DNA of 48,831 bases from Deinococcus humi (GTDB taxonomy: Bacteria > Deinococcota > Deinococci > Deinococcales > Deinococcaceae). The notes under the pieces were generated by a model. The model had not been told where the DNA came from. It saw only the letters and a list, made by a program, of their open reading frames with translations, and did no database searches. The translations under genes were made by a program, and so were the position numbers. Positions 1-7,221 of this stretch are shown one piece after another. Position 1 is the first letter of the stretch, and each line of letters opens with the position of its first letter. The stretch covers positions 1-48,831 of the forward strand of contig NZ_JACHFL010000025.1 of assembly GCF_014201875.1 (NCBI RefSeq). Reading direction: 5' to 3'.

Positions 1-272
1 CGGATCTCGCCGCGCAGGGCACGGATCACCTCATCGCGCTGGAAGTTGCTGGCCGACTGCACCGCATACTGGCTGTGTTGCGTGACCTGCAGGGTGTACA
101 GCCGTACGCCCAGCCCCAGCAGCCCCAGGCTGAAGGCAAAAGCCACCCAGCCCACCCGCGCGGCCCCGCTGCTGGCCCCCTCCTTCTTGACCCTGACAGC
201 CCGCTTGCGCTCACGCTTGAGCCGCTCGTGGCGCTGATCGGGGCGGTGCAGGGGATGTTCGGCGCGGCTCAT
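1..272 (-). CDS. mrdA: Penicillin-binding protein 2 (N-terminal part, runs off the window)
   Basis: Only the first 90 codons are present; the gene continues past base 1. The protein begins MSRAEHPLHR, has a basic cytoplasmic stretch of about 40 residues, one membrane segment (about 43-58), then RLYTLQVTQHSQY and ends at ALRGEIR, which is the start of the RGxIxDRNG box of class B penicillin-binding proteins. Class B PBPs cross-link peptidoglycan outside the membrane; the sequence after the membrane segment resembles the PBP2/MrdA branch used in elongation. The start ATG overlaps the stop of a possible small upstream frame as ATGA. The transpeptidase domain is outside the window, so PBP2 versus another class B PBP cannot be settled. 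Confidence 0.75.
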   Translation of the reverse strand, partial: MSRAEHPLHRPDQRHERLKRERKRAVRVKKEGASSGAARVGWVAFAFSLGLLGLGVRLYTLQVTQHSQYAVQSASNFQRDEVIRALRGEI

Positions 273-448
273 GTGGACATTGCCGCCATGGAACGCAACG
301 CAGGAGAAAGGCCGATGGCTGAAAACCTCAGCATCCTGGTTAAAGTCAGGACTTGCCCGGTCTCACTTCCGCTGCCTTCGCAGCTTCGCTCTTCCAAACG
401 GGGAAAGGGGCAAAGACCACGCACCGCGTACTGCACCTCTTTGATCAT
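269..448 (-). CDS. Possible small ORF upstream of PBP2, unknown
   Basis: A 59-codon frame starts at an ATG with a strong ribosome-binding site (AAGAGGAG, 6 nt upstream) and its TGA overlaps the PBP2 ATG as ATGA. That layout suggests translational coupling. The predicted protein (MIKEVQYAVRGLCPF...) has no recognisable domain and a composition close to random for this GC content. It may be a leader frame, a decayed gene or chance. The rest of the stretch from 273 to 545 shows no other gene. Confidence 0.25.
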   Translation of the reverse strand: MIKEVQYAVRGLCPFPRLEERSCEGSGSETGQVLTLTRMLRFSAIGLSPALRSMAAMST

Positions 449-545
449 AGTCCGCTCCTCTTTCACGCTGGTTTCTCCTTGCGGCTGGGGCAGGGACCGA
501 TGCCCCAGGTTACGGGCGATTCCCAGAGCGGATACGCCAGCAGTG

Positions 546-593
546 TGACCCGCCCCCAAAAATCGGCCCAGGTCAGGACGGGATCTCTGACGG
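546..593. repeat. Degenerate copy of an IS3-type left end
   Basis: The segment starts TGACCC and carries GGTCAGGACGGGATCTCTGA then CGGG. The genuine left end of the adjacent IS starts TGATCCC and carries GGGTCAGGATGGAGCCTCCG then ACGGG. The two lie in tandem, about 55 bp apart, in the same orientation. This looks like the end of a related older element left next to the present one. Confidence 0.45.
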
Positions 594-600
594 GTTGAGC

Positions 601-619
601 TGATCCCAGAAACCTGTCC
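601..619. repeat. Left terminal inverted repeat of the IS3 element
   Basis: TGATCCCAGAAACCTGTCC matches the inward-reading right end with one gap and three mismatches. Confidence 0.8.
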
Positions 620-622
620 GGG

Positions 623-1477
623 TCAGGATGGAGCCTCCGACGGGCGAAAGGTCGGTGCAATCCTGGCTCGGAACGCGCTGGGCGCGAGATTTTCCAGCGA
701 GGCATGCGGCCTGAAATCATTATCGTCGATCCTCCATTTTTCAATCTTCTCTGCGGCGTCGTCCAGCGACAGGAACCAGTGCGTGTTCAAGCATTCATCT
801 CTGAAACTGCCATTGAAGGATTCGATGAGTGGATTGTCGGTCGGCCGTCCAGGACGTGAAAAATCCAGGATCACACCCTGCTGATACGGCCACAGATCCA
901 GGGCTTTGCTGATGAATTCACTCCCGTTGTCGACTTGGATGCGCGCAGGCACCCCCCGGTGCCTGCTGATCTCATGTACCACGTCGGCCACACGTTCCCC
1001 CTTGATGCTGGTCTCGACATGAATCGCCAGGCACTCTCGCGTGAAGGTGTCGATCAAAGTCAGCGCACGAAACCGTTTCCCATCAAAGAGCATGTCTGAT
1101 ATGAAATCCATTGACCACGCTTCATTGGGCTGTTGCGCTGTCGGCTGCGCTACACGTCGTGCAGCGCTGACATGCCGTCTGGGCCGTTTCATCCGCAGAT
1201 TTAAGCCAGCCAGTTGATACAGCCTGAAAAATCGCTTGTGGTTGATATGCCATCCTTCCCGCGCCATCAGGACATGAATTCTTCGGAAGCCATACCGCAC
1301 CCGGGTGTGGGCAATCTCGGTCATCCTTTTCAGGATCAGTTGTTCTTCTGGACGGGCAATGCCCTGATAGCGGTAGATGGTCCGCCACTCGTTCAGAACG
1401 GCGCAGGCGCGCCGTTCGCTCACCCGATAGCCCGTCCGCAGGTGATCGACTAGGACACGGCGCTGGGCCGGCTTCAA
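623..1477 (-). CDS. IS3-family transposase OrfB (integrase core)
   Basis: The 284-residue frame holds the rve/DDE integrase core: HTH_21-like start (RVSERRACAVLNEWRTIYRY), first Asp in WSMDFISD, second in VDNGSEF, and Glu in NPLIESFNGSFRDECL. It begins at a TTG that overlaps the end of orfA. In IS3 elements OrfB is normally made as an OrfAB fusion by -1 frameshifting, and a suitable A AAA AAG heptamer lies 3 nt upstream. It catalyses excision as a circle and reinsertion. The frame is complete, with a normal length for the IS51/IS407-like groups. Confidence 0.92.
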   Translation of the reverse strand: MKPAQRRVLVDHLRTGYRVSERRACAVLNEWRTIYRYQGIARPEEQLILKRMTEIAHTRVRYGFRRIHVLMAREGWHINHKRFFRLYQLAGLNLRMKRPRRHVSAARRVAQPTAQQPNEAWSMDFISDMLFDGKRFRALTLIDTFTRECLAIHVETSIKGERVADVVHEISRHRGVPARIQVDNGSEFISKALDLWPYQQGVILDFSRPGRPTDNPLIESFNGSFRDECLNTHWFLSLDDAAEKIEKWRIDDNDFRPHASLENLAPSAFRARIAPTFRPSEAPS

Positions 1478-1740
1478 AGCTTTTTTTGAATCACGTCCTG
1501 CAGCATGATTTTGTCCAGACTCAGATCGGCCACCAGCTGTTTCAACTTGCGGTTCTCCTCTTCGAGCTGTCTGAGACGGCGTAACTCGCTGACCCCCAAG
1601 CCGCTGAATTTCTTCTTCCAGTTGAAGAACGTCGATTCTGCGATGCCCATTTTCCGGCAGACTTCGGCCACAGAGACGCCGGTTTCCGCTTGTTTGAGGG
1701 CGAACGCAATCTGTTCTTCAGTGAATCGTTTTCCACGCAT
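1474..1740 (-). CDS. IS3-family transposase OrfA (HTH protein)
   Basis: This 88-residue protein has an HTH_Tnp_1 fold (RFTEEQIAFALKQAE... VAEVCRKMGIAESTFFNWKK) followed by a leucine-zipper-like helix (LRRLRQLEEENRKLKQLVADL) that mediates multimerisation in this family. It ends DVIQKKL, where the codons AAA AAG form the frameshift site. It binds the IS ends and supplies the DNA-binding part of OrfAB. Confidence 0.92.
   Translation of the reverse strand: MRGKRFTEEQIAFALKQAETGVSVAEVCRKMGIAESTFFNWKKKFSGLGVSELRRLRQLEEENRKLKQLVADLSLDKIMLQDVIQKKL
1480..1486 (-). promoter_or_regulatory. Programmed -1 frameshift heptamer A AAA AAG
   Basis: On the minus strand orfA reads CAA AAA AAG CTT TGA. Slipping back one base on A AAA AAG gives GCT TTG AAG CCG, which runs into orfB. 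This is the canonical IS3 slippery site. Confidence 0.85.
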
Positions 1741-1793
1741 TGCGGGCCTCCTGGGGAACTTCCCCGATCATGCCAGAGGCTCCATTCTCATGT

Positions 1794-1813
1794 GGACAGG
1801 TTCTCCGGGTTCA
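1794..1813. repeat. Right terminal inverted repeat of the IS3 element
   Basis: Reads inward as TGAACCCGGAGAACCTGTCC, pairing with the left end at 601-619. Confidence 0.8.
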
Positions 1814-1909
1814 GGTCACCCTCAATGACATTTTTTGAAGTTAGAAGTGTTTTATACGATTTGGACAAAAATTCGACCTCCACCATGCTCAGCCACGTGA
1901 TGACGGGTA

Positions 1910-3289
1910 TCAGCGCGAAGTGCGTGCAGAGGCATTGTCTCCCTCGGGAGCCAGGGCATAGAGGGAGAACAGCGCACCAGAGATGTCACGGAATATAGGA
2001 GCCGCCAACTGTGAGCCCTGGAAGTCACGCTGGGCACCACGCACCATCACGGCCACTGTGAAACGGGGCTGAGCGGCGGGTAGGAACCCAGCGAACGTTG
2101 ATGAGAAGACGTCCGGGCTGTAGCGGCCGTCCACGACGACTTGGGCTGTGCCGGTCTTCCCTCCCACATGGTAGCCGGGCAGCGCGGCTTTGGTGCGAAT
2201 GCCATCGTCGATGACCTTGTGTAGCACCTCGCGCATCCGGGCAGCGGTGGCCGGGCGCAGCACCGGCCTCGTCTGCAGCGGCGCCGAGGTAAGCAGCCGG
2301 GGGGTAACGTAGTTTCCCTCGGTGGCGAGCACGTTGAAGGCAGCCACAAGCTGAAGGGTGGTCACCGTCAGTCCCTGCCCGAACGCCATGGTGGCCTGTG
2401 AAAGTTCGCTCCAGTCAGCCGCATCCCGCAAAATTCCGTCGCCAGCAGGCAGGCCCAGGCGCGGCGCAATGCCCAGGCCGTAGCTGGCAAAGGCATCCCG
2501 CAGCAGTTGGGCGGGCACACCATCGACCAGTTGGGTCATGCCCACATTGCTCGAATAACGCAGGATTTCTCGAGTGCTCAGGTTGGTTGGGTGAGGCACG
2601 AGGTCGCCAATGGTGGCGCCCGCCACCCGGCGACGCATGGGCGTGGGGTACCGGGTTTCCGGGGTGGTCAAACCCGCGTCAAGCAGGGCGGCCACGGTCA
2701 GCGCTTTGAGCACGCTGCCCGGCTCGTATTCATCGAGCGCTGCCCGGTTGCGCCAACGCTCTGGCGGTGCCGTCTGCCAATCCGCTGGATCGAAGCCCGG
2801 CACGGAGGCCAGCGCCCGCAGTTCACCCGTGCGTGCGTCCATCACGGCGGCGGTGGCGTACTGTGCCGATGTGCGGCGCACGGCCGTGCTCAAGATGTCC
2901 TCGACCGCACCCTGCACGCGGGTATCGAGTGTTAGGGTGATGTCCTCCCCCTGTTTTAGACGCTCATCGAGCGCTCGCTCCACGCCCTCCAAGCCGGCCG
3001 ACACGCCCACGAAGCCCACCACGGGCGCGGCCAACTCACCCTGCGGGTTGCGCCGCAGTTCCAGCGGACCCCCTGCCAGCATCCGGCCATCGGCACTCCA
3101 CAGGGTCCCCCGGGGCGGGGGGGACGGGGGGTGTGGGGTTGGGGCAGCCAGGGTCAGCCGGACGAAGGCGCCTCCCAGCCCAAGGAGGAACAATGCAGCT
3201 AGGGCGGCCATAACCCATGAACGCAGGATCTGTCCGATGGCGTTGTGCTGAGGACGCGCCGTGCTCTCTGGTGCTGCTGCCTGATCCAT
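1910..3289 (-). CDS. FtsI-type penicillin-binding transpeptidase with shortened N-terminal domain
   Basis: The 459-residue protein has a cytoplasmic tail, one membrane helix (about 23-42), a Pro-rich linker, an RG box at 60-61 and a transpeptidase domain with all three motifs: S192-V-L-K195, S246-S-N248 and K378-T-G380 (HVGGKTGTAQ). It should cross-link peptidoglycan in the periplasm. Class B PBPs usually have well over 100 residues between the RG box and the GLEGVE motif; here there are about 40, so most of the pedestal domain is missing. I chose the ATG at 3289 because it forms TGATG with the stop of the upstream Met-rich peptide, implying coupling. The frame stays open to 3625, but that part is not protein-like. 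The shared promoter is at 3508-3540. Confidence 0.85.
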   Translation of the reverse strand: MDQAAAPESTARPQHNAIGQILRSWVMAALAALFLLGLGGAFVRLTLAAPTPHPPSPPPRGTLWSADGRMLAGGPLELRRNPQGELAAPVVGFVGVSAGLEGVERALDERLKQGEDITLTLDTRVQGAVEDILSTAVRRTSAQYATAAVMDARTGELRALASVPGFDPADWQTAPPERWRNRAALDEYEPGSVLKALTVAALLDAGLTTPETRYPTPMRRRVAGATIGDLVPHPTNLSTREILRYSSNVGMTQLVDGVPAQLLRDAFASYGLGIAPRLGLPAGDGILRDAADWSELSQATMAFGQGLTVTTLQLVAAFNVLATEGNYVTPRLLTSAPLQTRPVLRPATAARMREVLHKVIDDGIRTKAALPGYHVGGKTGTAQVVVDGRYSPDVFSSTFAGFLPAAQPRFTVAVMVRGAQRDFQGSQLAAPIFRDISGALFSLYALAPEGDNASARTSR

Positions 3290-3501
3290 CAGCGCTTGGG
3301 AGAGGCCGTGGGCGGGGTCTTCATGCCCGGCATTCCAGGCATGGCCGAATTCATGGGGGCTGCGGCGCTTGGACGTTCCGCCAGGGTACTGACCAGCCAG
3401 ACGCCGCCGCCCGCGACCGCCAGAGCGAACAGCAGTCCGGGACGCAGAATAACCCGGCGGGATGGGGGCGTGTGCTTGGGATTGTGGGAGGGGCGTGTCA
3501 T
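3289..3501 (-). CDS. Small Met-rich membrane peptide
   Basis: This 70-residue protein has a basic N-terminus (MTRPSHNPKHTPPSRR), one membrane segment (about 19-38) and an outside tail with MNSAMPGMPGMK. Such Met clusters bind Cu(I) in many periplasmic proteins, so a metal-binding role is inferred, not shown. The start ATG lies 6 nt after a TACCCT -10 box, as in a leaderless gene, and the stop overlaps the PBP start as TGATG. No family recognised. Confidence 0.6.
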   Translation of the reverse strand: MTRPSHNPKHTPPSRRVILRPGLLFALAVAGGGVWLVSTLAERPSAAAPMNSAMPGMPGMKTPPTASPKR

Positions 3502-3507
3502 GCGCAG

Positions 3508-3540
3508 AGGGTAGCCCCACTCTGTTACCACCGTGTAAAG
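3508..3540 (-). promoter_or_regulatory. Direct-repeat promoter (site 1), Met-rich peptide/PBP operon
   Basis: Read on the minus strand: CTTTACA, CGGT, GGTAACA, nine bases, TACCCT. The start ATG follows 6 nt later. The repeat heptamers are 11 bp apart and cover the -35 region, as expected for an OmpR-family activator site. Confidence 0.7.
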
Positions 3541-3850
3541 GGCATCTGCGCTTGGTGAGCCCGCCTGGCCCACAGCTTGACGGCCTGCTGGGCGGCGGCT
3601 CCAGACGCTGAAAAATCGTGATCAATACGCAACGTCACAGCGGCACATGCAGTTGTGCCAGAGGCCGCAAAATCAGCGCCATTGTCGATGACGCCCCGCC
3701 CACCATGCATGTGGAGGTTGAGCTCCCTCTGGACAGGTTGCCCGCGCGACGCCGACGCTTCCGTCAGGAAGGTGACGGGGGCGAGTTGGAGCGTTCCATG
3801 TCGCAGATTTGTAGGGGACCGTCGACTTCACCAGCGGAGTCTGTCCCGAC
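3525..3850 (-). pseudogene. Possible decayed extracytoplasmic gene
   Basis: The minus strand here carries an open stretch without a usable start (TLQLAPVTFLTEASASRGQP, later MHGGRGVIDNGADF and AAVTLRIDHDF), preceded in another frame by VGTDSAGEVDGPLQ. Joined, the pieces recall the FixH/YtkA-like fold of small periplasmic proteins, judged from pattern alone. At least one frameshift separates them, and the 3' end overlaps promoter site 1. It may be the remains of a gene that followed the kinase. Confidence 0.25.
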
Positions 3851-3867
3851 CTTCAGGCCCTCTCCTA

Positions 3868-5002
3868 TCAATCTGAAAGCAGCCCAGACGTGGCCAGGGG
3901 AACCTCGACGGTCACCGTGGTGCCCAAACTTACCTGACTGCTCAGTGAAATACGTCCGCCCATGGCCTCGACCAGATGTTGTGAGACTGTCAGGCCCACA
4001 CCCACATTCTCGTCCTCGTCTCGCGCCCGCGACTGATCTGAGCGGTAAAACCGTTCGAACACATGCGGCAGGTCCCGTTCACAGATGCCCTCGCCCGTAT
4101 CCTGGACGGTGACCAGACCACAGCGGTGAAGTCTGTCCACCTGAACCCTTACCCCACCGACTGTTGTGTGCCGCAGGGCGTTGGACAGCAGATTGACAAG
4201 CACCTGCATCAACCGGTCGGCGTCGACCTGAATGACCGTTTCCTGCCGCACGTCCAGCTTCAGCTCCAGTTCCCTCAGGGCAAAGGGGCGCTCGAACTGG
4301 GCTAGTGCGGCGCGCGTGATCTCGCCCAGCGCGACCGGCCGGCTAACCACCGACATGATTCCAGCCTCCGCCTGCGTGACCAGAGACAGTTCCTGGGTCA
4401 GCCGTTCCAGGCGGCGAATCTCGCGGAGGATGTCGGGGGCCGCCTCCTCGATGCTGAACACGCCGTCGAGGAGCCCCTCAGTCAGGCCGCGCATGCCTGT
4501 CAGGGGCGTGCGCAGTTCGTGGGCTACGGTGCCGATCAGTTCGCGTCGCCGCGCCTCGGTGGCCTCCAGCGCCTGGGCCATGCGATTGAAACTGCCAGTC
4601 AATTCCCCCAGGTCGTCCTGGCCCAGCTCCGGATAGCCGCTCGGCATAATGACCCGCTGCGATGCGCGTGCTGGTGTGGCTGAGCCGCTGGACCGAGCGC
4701 AGGATTTGGCGGCTCACGAAGGCGCTCACGGCTAGGGCCAGCGTCGCCACACTCGCCATGATCAATGCACTGCCAAACGCCCCGGTGAACCCGTCCGCGA
4801 GCTGACAGCGCATTTCCGGAATGTCGCGAATCCCGAACATCTGCATCATCTGCTTGATATGCGTCGGGTAGCACAGCGGCGCGCTCCACTCGGCGATCAA
4901 GATCATGTTGGTGGCGGCCAGGACGATCACCAGCAGATAGGACAGCAGTAATTTGGCCCGCAGGCCGAGGGCGGTGGGGGGCAAGCTCCGGCTACTCGGC
5001 AT
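3868..5002 (-). pseudogene. Sensor histidine kinase, frameshifted (TCS 1)
   Basis: The N-terminal frame (ATG at 5002) gives a TM helix (KLLLSYLLVIVLAATNMILI), a short sensor loop with two Cys (APLCYPTHIKQ, EMRCQLADG), a second TM helix and a HAMP start (TRIAAGHYAERL). The C-terminal frame, from about 4647, gives the HAMP end (LGQDDLGELTGSFNRM), the H-box GTVAHELRTPLTG, the N-box NLLSNALRH, DTGEGI, ERFYRSD and VGVGLTVSQ. The two are out of frame near 4640, so no full kinase can be made without recoding. All catalytic motifs survive, so the break is recent, or a sequencing error. The start overlaps the regulator stop by 11 bp. Confidence 0.85.
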
Positions 5003-5693
5003 AACCAAAGCGGTACCCCACGGCGCGCACAGCGTGAATCAGGCGAGGCGACTGTCCAGACTTGCTCAGGTGCTTTCTCGGGCTCACCATATGAACGTCC
5101 ACCACCCGGTCGATGCCCGGAAAATTAGCCCCCCAGACCCGTTCAATCAGTTCCGCCCGGGTGAACACACGGCCCGGCGTTTTCATGAACACGTAGAGCA
5201 GATCGAACTCCAGGGCGCTGAGGTCCAGCCGCTGCTCCTCGTGCCTGACCGTGCGCGTGACCGGATCAAGCTGGACGTTCGCGTACACCACGGCCATCGG
5301 GGCGGCCTCGCCAGACATGCGCCGCAGCACGGCCTTCACCCGGGCCACGAGTTCGCGCGGACTGAACGGTTTGACGATGTAATCGTCTGCGCCCAGTTCC
5401 AGTCCCAGCACCCGGTCCAGCTCTTCCCCACGGGCGGTCAGCAGGATAATGGGTACGTCAGACACAGCGCGCAGCCGTTTGCAGACCTCCAGGCCGTCCA
5501 GCAGGGGCAGCATCACGTCGAGCACCACCAGCGACAGACCGCGCCCCTGGGCCGCCTGCAGTCCCTCCAGCCCGTCGGCAGCCGTCAGGACCTCGAAGCC
5601 CTCACGCTCCAGGTAAGCGGACGCCACCTTGCGCACGCTGGGTTCGTCGTCGACCACCAGAACGGTCCTCACGCCTTTTTCCGAATCGGTCAT
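4992..5693 (-). CDS. OmpR/PhoB-family response regulator (TCS 1)
   Basis: This 233-residue regulator has a receiver domain with acidic pair D15-D16, phospho-acceptor D59 (LVVLDVMLPLLDGLE), Thr in ILLTARG and Lys in YIVKPFSPRE, then a winged-helix domain (LSALEFDLLYVFMKTPGRVFTRAELIERVWG... RVVDVHMVSPRKHL... AVGYRFGYAE). HMVSPRKHL replaces the usual HISNLRKKL, a small divergence in the recognition helix. The ATG at 5693 starts the canonical fold. It lies between the TlpA-like gene and the kinase, in an operon whose promoter (6815-6847) carries the direct-repeat element, so it probably controls itself. Confidence 0.93.
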   Translation of the reverse strand: MTDSEKGVRTVLVVDDEPSVRKVASAYLEREGFEVLTAADGLEGLQAAQGRGLSLVVLDVMLPLLDGLEVCKRLRAVSDVPIILLTARGEELDRVLGLELGADDYIVKPFSPRELVARVKAVLRRMSGEAAPMAVVYANVQLDPVTRTVRHEEQRLDLSALEFDLLYVFMKTPGRVFTRAELIERVWGANFPGIDRVVDVHMVSPRKHLSKSGQSPRLIHAVRAVGYRFGYAE

Positions 5694-5724
5694 AGGGTCC
5701 CCACGCACGTCTGTGCGGCTGCGT

Positions 5725-6222
5725 TCAAAATGACACGCCGATCTTCCGGACGTTCGCACGCAGGCTGTCGCGGGAGAGTTGACCCGACTGCTTGGCCTGC
5801 ACGACGCCCTGTGCGTCGACAAAAAAGGTTTCTGGAACGCCAGCCACCCCAAAATTGATGGCGGTCTGGGATTGAGGGTCCAGGACACTGGCATAAGGTA
5901 TGGCAAACTCCTGCTCAAAGGCCCGCGCCGTCCCTACCTGGTCCTGAAAGACCACCCCCACCACCCTGACGTTGCGGGTCTTCTGCGCCAGTTCTCTGAG
6001 GAGGGGAGCCTCTTCCCGACACGGAATGCACCACGACGCCCAGAAGTTGATCACCACCGGGCGGCCCCCCTGACCACTCACGCTCAACGATCGCCCGCTG
6101 AGCGTGAGCAACGTAAACGCTGGAACAGGTTTCCCAATCAGCGGAGAGCCTGGCCCAGGGCTGGGCCTGAGCAGCGCCGTGGCCAGCGCGGCCACCACGG
6201 CAGCAGCCAGCAGCGGCGGCAC
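5725..6222 (-). CDS. TlpA/ResA-like membrane-anchored thioredoxin
   Basis: From GTG 6222 the protein has 165 residues: an N-terminal membrane anchor ([17 protein letters not shown]), then a thioredoxin fold of the TlpA/ResA/CcmG type with active site W64-C65-I-P-C68 ([13 protein letters not shown]), GVVFQDQ and the cis-Pro loop GVPETFFVD. Such proteins reduce extracytoplasmic disulphides, for example in cytochrome or Cu-site assembly. It follows the DUF3105 gene by about 30 bp. No start is clearly marked; the frame stays open upstream but overlaps the previous gene. An ATT or CTG start inside the gap is possible. Confidence 0.85.
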   Translation of the reverse strand: MPPLLAAAVVAALATALLRPSPGPGSPLIGKPVPAFTLLTLSGRSLSVSGQGGRPVVINFWASWCIPCREEAPLLRELAQKTRNVRVVGVVFQDQVGTARAFEQEFAIPYASVLDPQSQTAINFGVAGVPETFFVDAQGVVQAKQSGQLSRDSLRANVRKIGVSF

Positions 6223-6253
6223 CCACCGCTTCCAGCGCGCGGGCGCCTGACCT

Positions 6254-6808
6254 TTAATCGGGAAACCGCTCAGGAGCGCGGTTCTTGTAGCGCTCGACGA
6301 ACGCCACGATCCGGGTTTCATCCACGCCGTCGAGGGTGTAGAGCCGCCGCCACGCCGTGACGGCCACCGGGACCTTGAGCGCCGCGTTGGGAGCCACGAC
6401 CGTCTTGTTGGGAAAGCGCCGCTGGACGTTTTCGAGCCTTGTCTCTGCGCCCTGAACGAGCGCTGGATTGTACTGAATGACAACGCCGCCGTGTTCCAGA
6501 TTGTGGATCAGACGTTCGGGTTCAACCGTGTAGGCAAACCTTCCCCACGGTTGCGGCTCTCTGTCATGCCAGCCGCTGGTGGCTGGAAAGGAATTGTAGT
6601 CACCGTGGTCAGCCCCAACCGCAATGTGTTCCTGCCCCTGATTGGCGAATGTCAGTCCCAGGTCGCCGGTTTCATTCGCTGAGCGGGCCCACCAAGTCGC
6701 GCCCACCAGCAGCAGCGCCCCGCTACCGATCAGGAGGACGGGCCAGAGGGTGCGGCGCGGCGGTGCGGGGTTGATTTTCACGTTGGCGGGCGGGCTGGCC
6801 TTGGACAT
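6254..6808 (-). CDS. DUF3105 membrane-anchored protein
   Basis: This 184-residue protein has an N-terminal membrane segment (LWPVLLIGSGALLLVGATWW) and the DUF3105 domain, seen in HDREPQPWGRFAY and IHNLEHGGVVIQYNPA. DUF3105 function is not established; the family often sits near DUF305 and copper genes. ATG 6808 follows TACGCT by 6 nt, a leaderless start that rules out longer forms; a GTG at 6811 is less likely. It heads the operon DUF3105, TlpA-like protein, regulator, kinase. Confidence 0.85.
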   Translation of the reverse strand: MSKASPPANVKINPAPPRRTLWPVLLIGSGALLLVGATWWARSANETGDLGLTFANQGQEHIAVGADHGDYNSFPATSGWHDREPQPWGRFAYTVEPERLIHNLEHGGVVIQYNPALVQGAETRLENVQRRFPNKTVVAPNAALKVPVAVTAWRRLYTLDGVDETRIVAFVERYKNRAPERFPD

Positions 6809-6814
6809 CACCTC

Positions 6815-6847
6815 AGCGTAGTCTCCCCGTGTTTGCAGACGGTAAAG
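6815..6847 (-). promoter_or_regulatory. Direct-repeat promoter (site 2), DUF3105-TlpA-regulator operon
   Basis: Minus strand: CTTTACC, GTCT, GCAAACA, nine bases, TACGCT, then 6 nt to the ATG. Same geometry as site 1. The operon it drives encodes a response regulator. Confidence 0.65.
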
Positions 6848-6998
6848 CGCGTTCGCGCCGTTCTGAACGCATTCTCCGGCGGCTCATGTGCCACGCTTTA
6901 CCAGGGCTGAACACGCCGTCTCGGTCTTGGGCAGCCAGGACGCTTCGCTGTCAGCGTGTATGGCAGGGCCCTGGAGCCACCCCCGGTTTGTCGTCGCG

Positions 6999-7103
6999 TT
7001 ACGGGGTCCATGTCGCGCCCCCATCCGGCGGCCGGTAAACCGCGCCGCTCTCGCCCACGGCGAAGAGCAGGGCGCCCACGGTCCACCAGAAGCGGGAGCT
7101 CAT
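6999..7103 (-). pseudogene. C-terminal remnant of a BNR-repeat protein
   Basis: A 34-codon frame ends LFAVGESGAVYRPPDGGATW then TP and stop. The intact BNR-repeat gene at 32928-33791 ends LYAVGGSGKVYRSQDGGATW then GP and stop. The shared C-terminus, including position of the stop, shows this is the tail of a deleted paralogue. The rest of 6848-7221 holds nothing else I can support. Confidence 0.6.
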
Positions 7104-7221
7104 GCAAACATGTTGGTCACGCCGCCAGCCCACGCAAGACCTGTTCAGTTTCAGTCGATCTGCGCCCAGACAGGCTCCGGGCGGCGGAAACCAGCGGTGT
7201 GCCTCGCCCAGTTTCCCTGGA

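Larger units (their letters stand above)
601..1813 (-). mobile_element. IS3-family insertion sequence, 1,213 bp
   Basis: It has imperfect terminal inverted repeats at 601-619 (TGATCCCAGAAACCTGTCC) and 1794-1813 (inward reading TGAACCCGGAGAACCTGTCC), with more similarity inside (AGGATGGAGCCTC versus GAGAATGGAGCCTC). It encodes the usual orfA/orfB pair with a slippery A6G heptamer. Both frames are open and of normal length, so the element may be active. No 3-5-bp target duplication is visible: the left flank ends GAGC and the right flank begins GGTC. It lies just downstream of the FtsI-like gene. Confidence 0.9.

Noticed and set aside
3290..3625. Extension of the FtsI-like frame upstream to 3625
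   Set aside because: The extra 112 residues have no protein character, overlap the Met-rich peptide gene and cross promoter site 1. The TGATG-coupled ATG at 3289 fits the domain start.
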